DNA from: an uncultured Hungatella sp.
Lineage (GTDB): Bacteria > Bacillota > Clostridia > Lachnospirales > Lachnospiraceae
Length of the DNA stretch: 27,379 nucleotides
Reading direction: 5' to 3'
Assembly (NCBI GenBank): GCA_910588325.1
Contig: CAJUPP010000051.1
Span: 1 to 27,379, forward strand
The translations under genes were made by a program, and so were the position numbers. The notes under the pieces are model-generated. The model was given only the letters and a program-made list of their open reading frames with translations, ran no database searches and was not told the origin of the DNA. Shown in pieces: positions 7,486-14,610 of this stretch. How positions within the stretch are numbered: the stretch's first letter is position 1; each line of letters opens with the position of its first letter.

Positions 7486-8676
7486 ATGAAGAAATACAAA
7501 CGGGTTTTTACTATTGTTATCGATTCTCTGGGAATCGGGGCTATGCCCAATGCAGCGGATTACGGGGATGCGAAAACGGATACGCTGGGGCATATTGATG
7601 AGAGGATGAAAGCGTTTTGTATCCCCAATCTTGCAAGGCTGGGATTGGCAAATCTTCATCCGATGATTCATGTGTCGCCAGTATCCTGTCCTATGGGATA
7701 CTATGGACGGCTTTTGGAGGCCAGTGTGGGAAAGGATACCATGACTGGTCATTGGGAGATGATGGGGCTTCATATCACCAAGCCGTTTCAGACTTTTACG
7801 GATACCGGTTTTCCCAAAGAATTGTTGGAGGAACTGTCAAGGAGAACCGGACATAAGATTGTGGGAAATAAAGCGGCCAGTGGTACAGTGATTCTGGATG
7901 AACTGGGGGAGCATGAGATTGCCACGGGAGATATGATTGTGTACACTTCTGCGGATTCCGTGCTGCAGATCTGTGGTAATGAGGAGACCTTCGGGCTGGA
8001 GGAACTGTATCGATGCTGCGAGATTGCCAGGGAACTGACGATGAGGGATGAGTGGAAGGTGGGTCGGGTCATTGCCAGGCCTTATGTAGGAAAGAAAAAG
8101 GGACAGTTTAAACGTACTGTCAACCGTCATGACTATGCACTGAAGCCCTATGGAAAAACGGCTCTGGATGCCTTAAAAGAGGCAGGTTATGATGTGATCA
8201 GCGTAGGTAAAATCCGGGATATTTTTGACGGTGAAGGAATCACGGAAAGCAATAAATCCAAAAGCAGCGTTCACGGAATGGAGCAGACCATTAAGATTGC
8301 GGATAAGGATTTTACCGGCCTTTGTTTCGTAAATCTGGTAGATTTTGATGCGTTGTGGGGGCACCGGAGAGATCCCGTCGGATATGGGCAGGAACTGGAG
8401 CGGTTTGATGAGAAATTAGGTATACTTCTTCCAAAGCTTAAAGAAGATGATTTATTGCTTATCACGGCGGATCACGGAAATGATCCGACTCACACAGGAA
8501 CCGATCACACGAAAGAAATCGTGCCATTTTTAGCATATTCGCCTTCCATGGCAGGGTGTGGACAGCTTCCGGATCGGCAGACATTTGCGGTTATCGGTGC
8601 AACTATAGCAGATAATTTTCAGGTGGATATGCCAAAGGGAACCATAGGAAACTCGATTTTAGAGGAATTAAGATAA
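7486..8676 (+). CDS. deoB: Phosphopentomutase
   Basis: 396 residues, the usual length. It interconverts (deoxy)ribose-1-phosphate and (deoxy)ribose-5-phosphate in cytoplasmic nucleoside salvage. It belongs to the alkaline-phosphatase superfamily: N-terminal metal site VIDSLGIGAMP (D13), KDTMTGHWEMMG with T85 at the phosphorylated threonine position, and C-terminal metal motif TADHGNDPTHTGTDHTKE. The ATG follows AGGAGGAGG. The gene is isolated: copy A of a repeat lies upstream, a strong terminator and copy B lie downstream. It fits functionally with udp at 20607, whose product ribose-1-phosphate it would use, though they are 12 kb apart. No promoter stands out in front. Confidence 0.96.
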   Translation: MKKYKRVFTIVIDSLGIGAMPNAADYGDAKTDTLGHIDERMKAFCIPNLARLGLANLHPMIHVSPVSCPMGYYGRLLEASVGKDTMTGHWEMMGLHITKPFQTFTDTGFPKELLEELSRRTGHKIVGNKAASGTVILDELGEHEIATGDMIVYTSADSVLQICGNEETFGLEELYRCCEIARELTMRDEWKVGRVIARPYVGKKKGQFKRTVNRHDYALKPYGKTALDALKEAGYDVISVGKIRDIFDGEGITESNKSKSSVHGMEQTIKIADKDFTGLCFVNLVDFDALWGHRRDPVGYGQELERFDEKLGILLPKLKEDDLLLITADHGNDPTHTGTDHTKEIVPFLAYSPSMAGCGQLPDRQTFAVIGATIADNFQVDMPKGTIGNSILEELR

Positions 8677-8692
8677 TGGATACAGGATCATG

Positions 8693-8740
8693 ACACTGTG
8701 CTCCCGGAATTTTGGACTATCCGGGAGCACAGTGTTTATC
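8693..8740 (+). terminator. Rho-independent terminator of deoB
   Basis: Perfect 16-bp stem, ACACTGTGCTCCCGGA (8693-8708) with its complement at 8720-8735, an 11-base loop, and a TTAT tail. It begins 16 bases after the deoB stop. The stem is unusually long. Confidence 0.85.
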
Positions 8741-8765
8741 AGAGATGTATTTGACGGAAAACTAG

Positions 8766-8869
8766 CATGCGCCCGGCGGGCGGGTTGCACTATCCCCCAC
8801 GAAAGTCAGCCGGGCACATTTGGCATACCTGAATTCATGCCGCCTAATCGGCGGCGGAACTTTCACAGT
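8766..8869 (+). repeat. Structured dispersed repeat, copy B (downstream of deoB)
   Basis: Second copy of the element at 7338-7440, same orientation. The central stretch TTGGCATACCTGAATTCATG and the GCCGCC/GGCGGC hairpin are conserved. The outer GAAAGTC/GACTTTC arms are kept apart from one base. Together the two copies bracket deoB and its terminator. Confidence 0.85.
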
Positions 8870-9072
8870 CCCCCCATGCCAGCCATCAGGCGCCGCCATG
8901 AATGAAAGGGGGGTCCTAACCCTCCGGGGGATGCACACAAAATGCCAAAAACGGGCATTTTGGCGCGTCGTACGGTCAGCGCAGCAGGTGTGCAGACTTA
9001 CAGCAAGGATTCGATACTTTCGCAGTAACAGAGGAGAATTGGGGATACACAGTCAACAGGAGAGAATATAGG
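8870..9072 (+). other. Structured intergenic stretch upstream of the PilB gene
   Basis: No gene is supported. It contains a 9-bp hairpin, CAAAATGCC/GGCATTTTG (8938-8962), enclosed by a GCACA/TGTGC pairing (8933 and 8989 arms). A 19-mer at 8920-8938, CCCTCCGGGGGATGCACAC, recurs inverted in both units of the tandem repeat before addB (23574-23592 and 23686-23704). No convincing -35/-10 pair was found. AGGAGAG lies just before the pilB start. Confidence 0.6.
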
Positions 9073-10755
9073 ATGAAATATAAGAGATTGGGAGAGGTTC
9101 TTCTTGCACTTGGTTTGCTTAAGGAGGATATGTTGAAACGTGCCCTTGAACTACAAAAGATTTCAGGGGAGCGGCTTGGAACCGTGCTGGTGAAATACGG
9201 TATGCTTACAGAACAACAGCTGATTGAGGCGCTTCAGGAACAGTTGAATGTGCCCTTTATTGATCTTTCCAGGGAAAGGATTGATCCGAAGATGGTTGCG
9301 GTCCTGCCAAAGAATATAGCTATAAGAAATGAAGTGGTTCCGGTTAGGATAGAAGATGACAGTCTGTATCTGGCTATGAAGGATCCTATGGATTTTATGG
9401 CAGTGGAAGAGGTGCGGGTTGCTTCCGGATACGAAGTGATTCCAATGATTGCCAATCCCAATGGCGTAAACAGGGCGATTGAAGAACTGTATGGCAGAGA
9501 AGGTGTAGCAAAAGCTATTGAAGGGATGAAGAAAAGAAGTTCTTTTGGTGAGGCCAAGGGAAAGGGAAATAAAGTCTTGGATGTGAAAGAGGAACAGGAA
9601 GACAGTGCACCTACCATTCGCCTGGTAAATTCATTTCTCAATCGTGCTGTGGTGGAACGAGCCAGCGATATTCATCTGGAACCAAGAGAGAAGGAGCTGG
9701 TGGTGCGCATCCGGATTGACGGTGTTCTCCATCAGATTTTAAAAGTTCCTGCGGATTTGCAGCTTTCTGTTATTTCAAGAATCAAGGTGATGGGCGGTAT
9801 GGATACCACGGAACACAGGATTCCTCAGGATGGCCGTGCTACGGTAAAGATTCAGGGACAGACCATTGACTTAAGAATTTCCGCACTTCCGGTGATTCAT
9901 GGAGAGAAGGTAGTCATTCGTCTTTTAAACCAGTCGGCGGCATTGCTGACCAGCCAAGGGATCGGATTGTTTGGAAATGATATGGAGAAGTATAAAAAGC
10001 TGTTGAACAGGCACAGCGGGGTCATTCTTTTGGCAGGGCCTACAGGAAGCGGAAAGACTTCGACAATGTACACCATGATTCAGGAACTGAACCGTGAAGG
10101 AGTGAATCTGGTAACTTTGGAAGATCCTGTGGAATACCGTATAGAGGGCGTAAATCAGGTTCCCATCTATGAGAAGGTAGGAATGACCTTTGCCGAAGGG
10201 CTTCGTGCTGTTTTGAGACAGGATCCGGATATTATTGCGGTAGGCGAAATTCGTGACGGGGAAACTGCCAGGATTGCCATGCAGGCAGCACTTACCGGTC
10301 ATTTGGTATTGTCTACCATTCATACCAACGATGCGGTGACTGCCATCAACCGATTGAAAAATATTGGAGTGGAGCCTTATCTAATTGCGGAAGCCACAGA
10401 AGGCATTATCTCTCAGAGACTGGTGCGAAAAATCTGTCCAAGCTGTAAGGAAGCTTATGTGCCGGGACAGGAAGAAAGAAGATTTATGAAAATCAAACCG
10501 GAAAGCAATGTGTCTTTTTACAGAGGAAGAGGATGCCCGCACTGCTTTAATACCGGATATCGAGGCAGGATCGGAGTGTTTGAGATTCTGTTTATGGGGC
10601 CGGAGATAAGGCAGGGGATTATGGAAGGGAAAAGCAGAGAGGAACTGCTTGCTGCGGCCAGGAAACCGGGAGATACGCTTATGTGGGATAATTGTTGTAA
10701 GCTGGTGCTGGAGGGGATTACTACGGTGGAGGAGGCCGGCATCCTGATTCAATGA
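9073..10755 (+). CDS. PilB/GspE-type assembly ATPase with MshEN c-di-GMP-binding domain
   Basis: 560-residue cytoplasmic ATPase that powers type IV pilus or type II secretion pseudopilus extension. Residues 5-28 and 34-57 are two 24-residue copies of the MshEN pattern (RLGxxLxxxGxLxxxxLxxALxxQ) separated by exactly five residues (KISGE); this domain binds c-di-GMP in MshE/PilB relatives. After a GspE N2-like region and a charged linker (150-178) comes the ATPase core: Walker A GPTGSGKT (322-329), Asp box LEDPVEYR (349-356), Walker B DPDIIAVGEIRD (384-395), His box GHLVLSTIHTND (409-420). The zinc-binding tetracysteine is C455/C458/C488/C491. All motifs are intact. No PilC, PilT, pilin or prepilin peptidase gene is nearby, so its partners must lie elsewhere, if present. 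Confidence 0.92.
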   Translation: MKYKRLGEVLLALGLLKEDMLKRALELQKISGERLGTVLVKYGMLTEQQLIEALQEQLNVPFIDLSRERIDPKMVAVLPKNIAIRNEVVPVRIEDDSLYLAMKDPMDFMAVEEVRVASGYEVIPMIANPNGVNRAIEELYGREGVAKAIEGMKKRSSFGEAKGKGNKVLDVKEEQEDSAPTIRLVNSFLNRAVVERASDIHLEPREKELVVRIRIDGVLHQILKVPADLQLSVISRIKVMGGMDTTEHRIPQDGRATVKIQGQTIDLRISALPVIHGEKVVIRLLNQSAALLTSQGIGLFGNDMEKYKKLLNRHSGVILLAGPTGSGKTSTMYTMIQELNREGVNLVTLEDPVEYRIEGVNQVPIYEKVGMTFAEGLRAVLRQDPDIIAVGEIRDGETARIAMQAALTGHLVLSTIHTNDAVTAINRLKNIGVEPYLIAEATEGIISQRLVRKICPSCKEAYVPGQEERRFMKIKPESNVSFYRGRGCPHCFNTGYRGRIGVFEILFMGPEIRQGIMEGKSREELLAAARKPGDTLMWDNCCKLVLEGITTVEEAGILIQ

Positions 10756-10808
10756 CCCTGTGCAAAATATGCAGCACATACCACAAATCAGATTTTAAAA
10801 TATATGAT

Positions 10809-11213
10809 TTAAACTTCCGCCTTGCAGGCAGGGAAATGAAGCAGGATGTGCTTTTTTAATGCATCAAAGCTTTCAGCACTGATATCGTGTTCCATTTTGC
10901 AGGCATCGGCTACGGCGGTAACCGAATCCACACCCAGTTCCATCAGCCAGTTGGATAAAAGGGAGTGGCGCTCGTAGACGGTTTTGGCAATGGATAATCC
11001 TTGTTCTGTCAGGCGGATGAATCCTTCTTCCGTAACCGTGATGTAATCACGGTTTCTTAAATTTTTCATAGCCACACTGACACTTGGCTTGGAAAAATGC
11101 ATTTCATTGGCAATGTCAATGGAGCGCACCTGGGGAAGGCGGGACTTTAGAATCAGAATGGTCTCCAGATAATCTTCGACAGATTCTTCGGATTTGTGTT
11201 GGATGTAGCTCAT
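10809..11213 (-). CDS. DtxR/MntR-family metal-dependent repressor
   Basis: 134 residues from the ATG at 11213, which has AGGAGG 7 bases upstream; a longer reading from 11291 adds an unlikely 26-residue tail. A winged helix-turn-helix spans ~14-75 (SIDIANEMHFSKPSVSVAMKNL is the DNA-binding helix pair) and a short dimerisation domain follows. There is no SH3-like third domain, as in MntR. Candidate metal ligands are D14, E17, H83, C105, E108 and H109. D14/E17 match MntR, but C105 in DACKMEH matches the DtxR/IdeR cysteine rather than the MntR glutamate, so manganese versus iron specificity is unclear. It should repress metal uptake genes when metal is bound. It converges on the PilB gene and diverges from the phosphatase gene. 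Confidence 0.88.
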   Translation of the reverse strand: MSYIQHKSEESVEDYLETILILKSRLPQVRSIDIANEMHFSKPSVSVAMKNLRNRDYITVTEEGFIRLTEQGLSIAKTVYERHSLLSNWLMELGVDSVTAVADACKMEHDISAESFDALKKHILLHFPACKAEV

Positions 11214-11242
11214 GAAGGTGCCTCCTTTTGATATAAATGATT

Positions 11243-11271
11243 TGTTAATACAGATATTTATTATTTTAACA
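11243..11271 (-). promoter_or_regulatory. Inverted repeat in the DtxR-like gene leader, possible autoregulatory operator
   Basis: TGTTAA (11243-11248) and TTAACA (11266-11271) form an inverted repeat with a 17-base AT-rich centre, overlapping the -10 element. It does not match a known Mn or Fe box exactly, so assignment as operator rests on position alone. Confidence 0.3.
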
Positions 11272-11291
11272 TTTGACCGCTGGGAATGCAA
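11263..11291 (-). promoter_or_regulatory. Promoter of the DtxR-like gene
   Basis: Minus strand: TTGCAT (11291-11286), 17-base spacer ending in TGT (extended -10), TAAAAT (11268-11263). Confidence 0.6.
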
Positions 11292-11356
11292 GCTTGCTGT
11301 TGATAAAAAGAGTGGAGTATTTTTGAAAAGAAATTAAAAAAGGAAGGTGAAAAAGC

Positions 11357-12046
11357 ATGAAATATACACTTGCAATTTTTGATCTGGACGGAACGATTTT
11401 AAATACATTGGAGGATTTGGCAGACAGCCTGAATGCTGCGCTGGAACAATCGGGATATCCAGGGCGGACGTTAGAGGAAGTGCGCTGTTTTGTGGGAAAC
11501 GGAATCCGCAAGCTGATAGAAAGAGGTGTGCCGGAGGGAACCGATGAAACGGCTGTGTCTCAGGTACACAAAGACTTTACGGAATACTATAAGGTACATT
11601 GCGCGGATAAAACCAGGCCTTATGAGGGGATTTTGGATCTTCTGACAGGGCTTAAAAAAGCAGGATGCAAACTGGCAGTGGTTTCGAATAAAGCGGATTA
11701 CGGGGTACAAGAACTGTGCCGCCGGTATTTTGACGGAATGTTTGACATAGCTGTAGGGGAGAGAGAGGGGGTTCTGAAAAAACCGGCGCCGGACTCTGTA
11801 AATGAAGTATTGAGAAGGCTTCGGGTAAGGCGGGAAGATGCGGTCTATATCGGAGATTCCGAGGTAGATATAGAGACTGCGGCGAATGCGGGAATGGATC
11901 ATATTATTGTGGACTGGGGATTTCGAAAAGCAGAATTTCTGAAAAAGCGGGGAGCAAAAGTGATGGTTTCCAGACCAGAGGAGATAGAAAACATCTGTGT
12001 CCGAGGGGGCGTTCCCAGGAATATAAAAATAAGAAAAACCAGTTGA
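11357..12046 (+). CDS. HAD-family phosphatase, phosphoglycolate phosphatase-like
   Basis: 229 residues, typical of the Gph/PpaX subgroup. Motif I is FDLDGTILNT with nucleophile D9 and acid/base D11. Motif II is VVSNK, motif III is the lysine in LKKPAPDS, and motif IV is YIGDSEVDIETA. The helical cap lies between motifs I and II (residues ~15-85). It is a cytoplasmic hydrolase of small phosphate esters; 2-phosphoglycolate is the family default, but pyrophosphate or sugar phosphates are equally possible, so no symbol is given. AAGGAAGGTG precedes the ATG. It is divergent from the DtxR-like gene, and its stop overlaps the -35 box of the next operon, so it is probably transcribed separately. Confidence 0.88.
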   Translation: MKYTLAIFDLDGTILNTLEDLADSLNAALEQSGYPGRTLEEVRCFVGNGIRKLIERGVPEGTDETAVSQVHKDFTEYYKVHCADKTRPYEGILDLLTGLKKAGCKLAVVSNKADYGVQELCRRYFDGMFDIAVGEREGVLKKPAPDSVNEVLRRLRVRREDAVYIGDSEVDIETAANAGMDHIIVDWGFRKAEFLKKRGAKVMVSRPEEIENICVRGGVPRNIKIRKTS

Positions 12047-12070
12047 CAAATTATAAAAAAGTGATAACAT
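12043..12070 (+). promoter_or_regulatory. Promoter of the arsR-cadA operon
   Basis: TTGACA (12043-12048) overlaps the phosphatase stop codon; a 16-base spacer leads to TAACAT (12065-12070). The operator palindrome follows immediately. Confidence 0.65.
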
Positions 12071-12074
12071 AAAC

Positions 12075-12094
12075 ATATGAATAGTTGTTCATAT
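12075..12094 (+). promoter_or_regulatory. ArsR/SmtB-type operator
   Basis: ATATGAA (12075-12081) and TTCATAT (12088-12094) form a 7-6-7 inverted repeat. This strongly resembles the ATATGAA.....TTCATAT operators of SmtB/CadC/CzrA repressors. Placed across the expected transcription start, it would block initiation until metal releases the repressor encoded just downstream. Confidence 0.75.
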
Positions 12095-12142
12095 AATGTC
12101 AACAGAATAGGTAATCATAAAATTTGCAGGAGGAAGGAGCAG

Positions 12143-12523
12143 ATGACAGATAGAGAAATAGTAGAGAGGGAAGTGGAGGAGGGAGCTTGTGAGTTCATGC
12201 ATGTCCATGATGATATTATCCGGAAAGTGGAGGGAGTCATGCCGCAGGAACAGGAGCTGGTGGAACTGTCAGAGTTTTTTAAAGTCTTCGGAGATTCTAC
12301 CAGGATTAAGATTCTGTACGTGTTAAGCCAGTCGGAGATGTGTGTCTGCGACATTGCCACACTGCTTCAGATGGGACAGTCGGCCATTTCCCATCAGCTT
12401 CGGATTCTGAAGCAGATGCGTTTGGTAAAGTTTAGAAGGGACGGAAAAACCGTATTCTATTCCCTGTCCGATGACCATATCCAGACGATTTTGGCTCAGG
12501 GAATGGAACACATCAACGAGTGA
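12143..12523 (+). CDS. ArsR/SmtB-family metal-sensing repressor
   Basis: 126 residues from the ATG at 12143, chosen because AGGAGGAAGGAG sits directly before it; a longer reading would start inside the operator. The winged helix core is FGDSTRIKILYVL, then DIATLLQMGQSAISHQLRILK, then a wing with RRDGKTVFYSL. Several metal sites are visible. The alpha-5 site is complete (D110, H112, H123, E126, spacing as in SmtB/CzrA), predicting Zn or Co sensing. The alpha-3 helix has CVCD (C67, C69, D70), as in ArsR/CadC, and the N-terminal arm offers C16, H20 and H22. The sensed metal is thus Zn, Cd or Pb. It precedes the metal ATPase gene in one operon. Confidence 0.93.
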   Translation: MTDREIVEREVEEGACEFMHVHDDIIRKVEGVMPQEQELVELSEFFKVFGDSTRIKILYVLSQSEMCVCDIATLLQMGQSAISHQLRILKQMRLVKFRRDGKTVFYSLSDDHIQTILAQGMEHINE

Positions 12524-12537
12524 ATGGGGGTAAGAGG

Positions 12538-14457
12538 ATGACGAAGAAACAGAAAAAAATGACAATCCGCCTGATAATCAGCGCTGTATTTTTAATTGGC
12601 GGGGTGATAACAGAAGGGCTTCACCCTATTGACTGGCTTCTGTTTGCTGTTTCTTATCTGGCAGCAGGCTACGATATTCCCATGAAAGCATGGAAGAATA
12701 TCCGCAACGGTCAGGTATTTGATGAGAATTTCCTTATGACCATTGCAACCTTTGGAGCCATCGGAATCGGAGAACTGGAAGAGGCCGTGGCGGTTATGCT
12801 GTTCTATCAGGTGGGAGAACTGTTCAGCGACTATGCGGTAAACCGTTCCAGAAAGTCCATTTCCGATTTAATGGATATTAATCCGGAGTATGCCAATGTG
12901 GTGAGAGAAGGAAAAGAACAGCAGGTAGAACCGGATGAGGTGGAGATTGGGGAGACTATTATTGTGAAGCCGGGGGAGAAGGTTCCTCTGGATGGAGTCA
13001 TAGTTAAAGGGACTTCCAGCCTGGACACCAGCGCCCTGACGGGAGAATCCATGCCGGTGGAGGCGGCAAAAGGCCAGAATATTGTCAGCGGTTCCATCAA
13101 TTTAAGCGGACTTTTAGAGATACAGGTTACCAGGTTATATGATGACTCTACTGTGGCAAAGATTCTGGAACTGGTGGAAAACGCAAGTTCCAGAAAGGCA
13201 AAAGCGGAAAACTTTATTACCCGCTTTGCCAGAGTGTATACACCTATTGTTGTGGCTCTGGCCCTGATTCTGGCTTTGGTGCCACCGATTATCCAGCTTC
13301 TTGTGCCGTCCTTTGCACCGGGACAGGGGTGGTCTGCATGGATTTACCGGGCCTGCAGCTTCCTGGTCGTTTCCTGCCCGTGTGCGCTGGTGATTTCCGT
13401 ACCCTTAAGCTTTTTCGGCGGACTTGGCGCCGCGTCGAAAAATGGAATCCTGATAAAAGGCAGCAACTATCTGGAGGCCATGGGCACTTTGGACACAGTG
13501 GTGTTTGACAAGACAGGAACTCTTACTACCGGAAAATTCCGGGTGGCGGATGCAAAGCCGGTTTCCGTAAGCCGGCTGGAACTTCTCACCCTGGCTGCCT
13601 ACGGAGAATGCCACTCCAATCACCCCATCGCCCTGTCTGTCCTGGAGGCTTATGAGAAGGAGAGCGGGAAGAATCGGGAGGCCATAGAGCAGAGCCGGAT
13701 CCTTTCAGTAGAAGAACTGGCAGGACAGGGAATCCATGGGGTGATTGCAGAAGATAATGGGACCTTTGCAGACCTGTATATCGGAAATGAACGGCTGATG
13801 GAGGAGCGGAAGGTAGAGGGAGTCCTTCGGGAAAAGGCTATTGGAACTACACTGTATCTGGCGAGAAATCAGGAGTTTTTGGGAACGATTGTAATCTCAG
13901 ATACTGTGAGGAAGGATGTACCGAAGGCCATAAACGGGCTGCGCAGAGAGAATGTACAAAATCTGGTGATGTTGACCGGTGATAAGGAGGAAGTGGGAAA
14001 GGCAGTAGCACAGGAGTTAAAGCTGGATCGTGTCTACGGCAATCTTCTTCCGGGAGATAAGGTCCGCAAAGTGGAAGAATTGATAAAAGAGAAGCCACAA
14101 GACAAAACATTGGCCTTTGTAGGCGACGGAATCAACGACGCGCCTGTACTGGCCAGGGCGGATGTGGGCATTGCCATGGGAGGTATCGGTTCTGACGCGG
14201 CGGTGGAAGCGGCAGATGTGGTCATTATGAATGATGAGCCGTCTAAGATTGTGGACTGTATCCGGATTGCCAGAAAAACCGTGGGCATAGTAAAGCAGAA
14301 TATTGTGTTTGCTATCGGTGTGAAGATCCTGGTTCTGGTTCTGGTGGCTTTTGGAAAGGCTTCTATGTGGGCGGCTGTGTTCGGCGATGTGGGAGTATCG
14401 GTGCTGGCCATTCTCAATGCAATCAGGGCCACCTTCCAAACATCAAAAAAAGATTGA
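12538..14457 (+). CDS. cadA: P1B-type heavy-metal (Zn/Cd/Pb) exporting ATPase
   Basis: 639 residues from ATG 12538; a GTG at 12520 overlapping the arsR stop is an alternative. It exports Zn2+, Cd2+ or Pb2+ across the cytoplasmic membrane. Visible in order: N-terminal membrane segments, TGES actuator loop in LDTSALTGESMPVE, metal-binding CPC in SCPCALVIS, phosphorylation site DKTGTLT, HP motif in CHSNHPIA, MLTGDK, and GDGINDAP. A final membrane segment pair has K...FGDVGVSVLAILNAIR. CPC together with the C-terminal Lys and Asp-Gly pattern is typical of the P1B-2 Zn/Cd group. There is no N-terminal HMA domain or CxxC motif, so it is a short form. It is 14 bases after arsR, hence co-transcribed and metal-inducible. 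Confidence 0.93.
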   Translation: MTKKQKKMTIRLIISAVFLIGGVITEGLHPIDWLLFAVSYLAAGYDIPMKAWKNIRNGQVFDENFLMTIATFGAIGIGELEEAVAVMLFYQVGELFSDYAVNRSRKSISDLMDINPEYANVVREGKEQQVEPDEVEIGETIIVKPGEKVPLDGVIVKGTSSLDTSALTGESMPVEAAKGQNIVSGSINLSGLLEIQVTRLYDDSTVAKILELVENASSRKAKAENFITRFARVYTPIVVALALILALVPPIIQLLVPSFAPGQGWSAWIYRACSFLVVSCPCALVISVPLSFFGGLGAASKNGILIKGSNYLEAMGTLDTVVFDKTGTLTTGKFRVADAKPVSVSRLELLTLAAYGECHSNHPIALSVLEAYEKESGKNREAIEQSRILSVEELAGQGIHGVIAEDNGTFADLYIGNERLMEERKVEGVLREKAIGTTLYLARNQEFLGTIVISDTVRKDVPKAINGLRRENVQNLVMLTGDKEEVGKAVAQELKLDRVYGNLLPGDKVRKVEELIKEKPQDKTLAFVGDGINDAPVLARADVGIAMGGIGSDAAVEAADVVIMNDEPSKIVDCIRIARKTVGIVKQNIVFAIGVKILVLVLVAFGKASMWAAVFGDVGVSVLAILNAIRATFQTSKKD

Positions 14458-14482
14458 CAAATTTTCGGCGGGCTGTTATGAT
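14454..14482 (+). promoter_or_regulatory. glnA promoter
   Basis: TTGACA (14454-14459), 17-base spacer ending in TGT (extended -10), TATGAT (14477-14482). The -35 box overlaps the cadA stop codon. Confidence 0.8.
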
Positions 14483-14489
14483 TCAACAC

Positions 14490-14610
14490 ATGGGACGAGG
14501 GCGTTGCATAAAAGTGTGTCTGGAATGAATTTTCAGACACACTTGCAATGTCCTCTTTACGTTTCAGGCAATTGTGTGTTAGACTATAGAAATCAGGAGG
14601 ACAACAAATC
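14490..14610 (+). promoter_or_regulatory. Structured glnA leader, candidate attenuator
   Basis: The ~120-base leader forms a long interrupted hairpin: GAGG (14497-14500) with CCTC (14552-14555), TTGCA (14504-14508) with TGCAA (14544-14548), and an 11-bp stem AAGTGTGTCTG (14512-14522) with CAGACACACTT (14534-14544). A moderately T-rich TTTACGTTTC follows, so it may act as a terminator. A later CAATTGTGTGTT (14569-14580) could compete for ACACAC. Since glnA is followed by an ANTAR RNA-binding protein gene, antitermination here is a reasonable inference. I could not place the canonical double hexaloop, and no glutamine riboswitch core was seen. Confidence 0.55.

Noticed and set aside
7189..7773. 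194-codon minus-strand frame overlapping nfnB, repeat copy A and deoB
   Set aside because: It runs antisense to two clear genes and reads through the dispersed repeat; such frames arise from the repeat itself.
8690..9071. Two short plus-strand frames between deoB and pilB (71 and 83 codons)
   Set aside because: They lie in the deoB terminator, repeat copy B and the structured stretch, with no ribosome sites.
8870..9072. c-di-GMP riboswitch before pilB
   Set aside because: Looked for because of the c-di-GMP theme; the GEMM-type conserved core was not found.
14490..14610. Glutamine riboswitch in the glnA leader
   Set aside because: The conserved glutamine-riboswitch core was not seen; the hairpin structure is better treated as an attenuator candidate.
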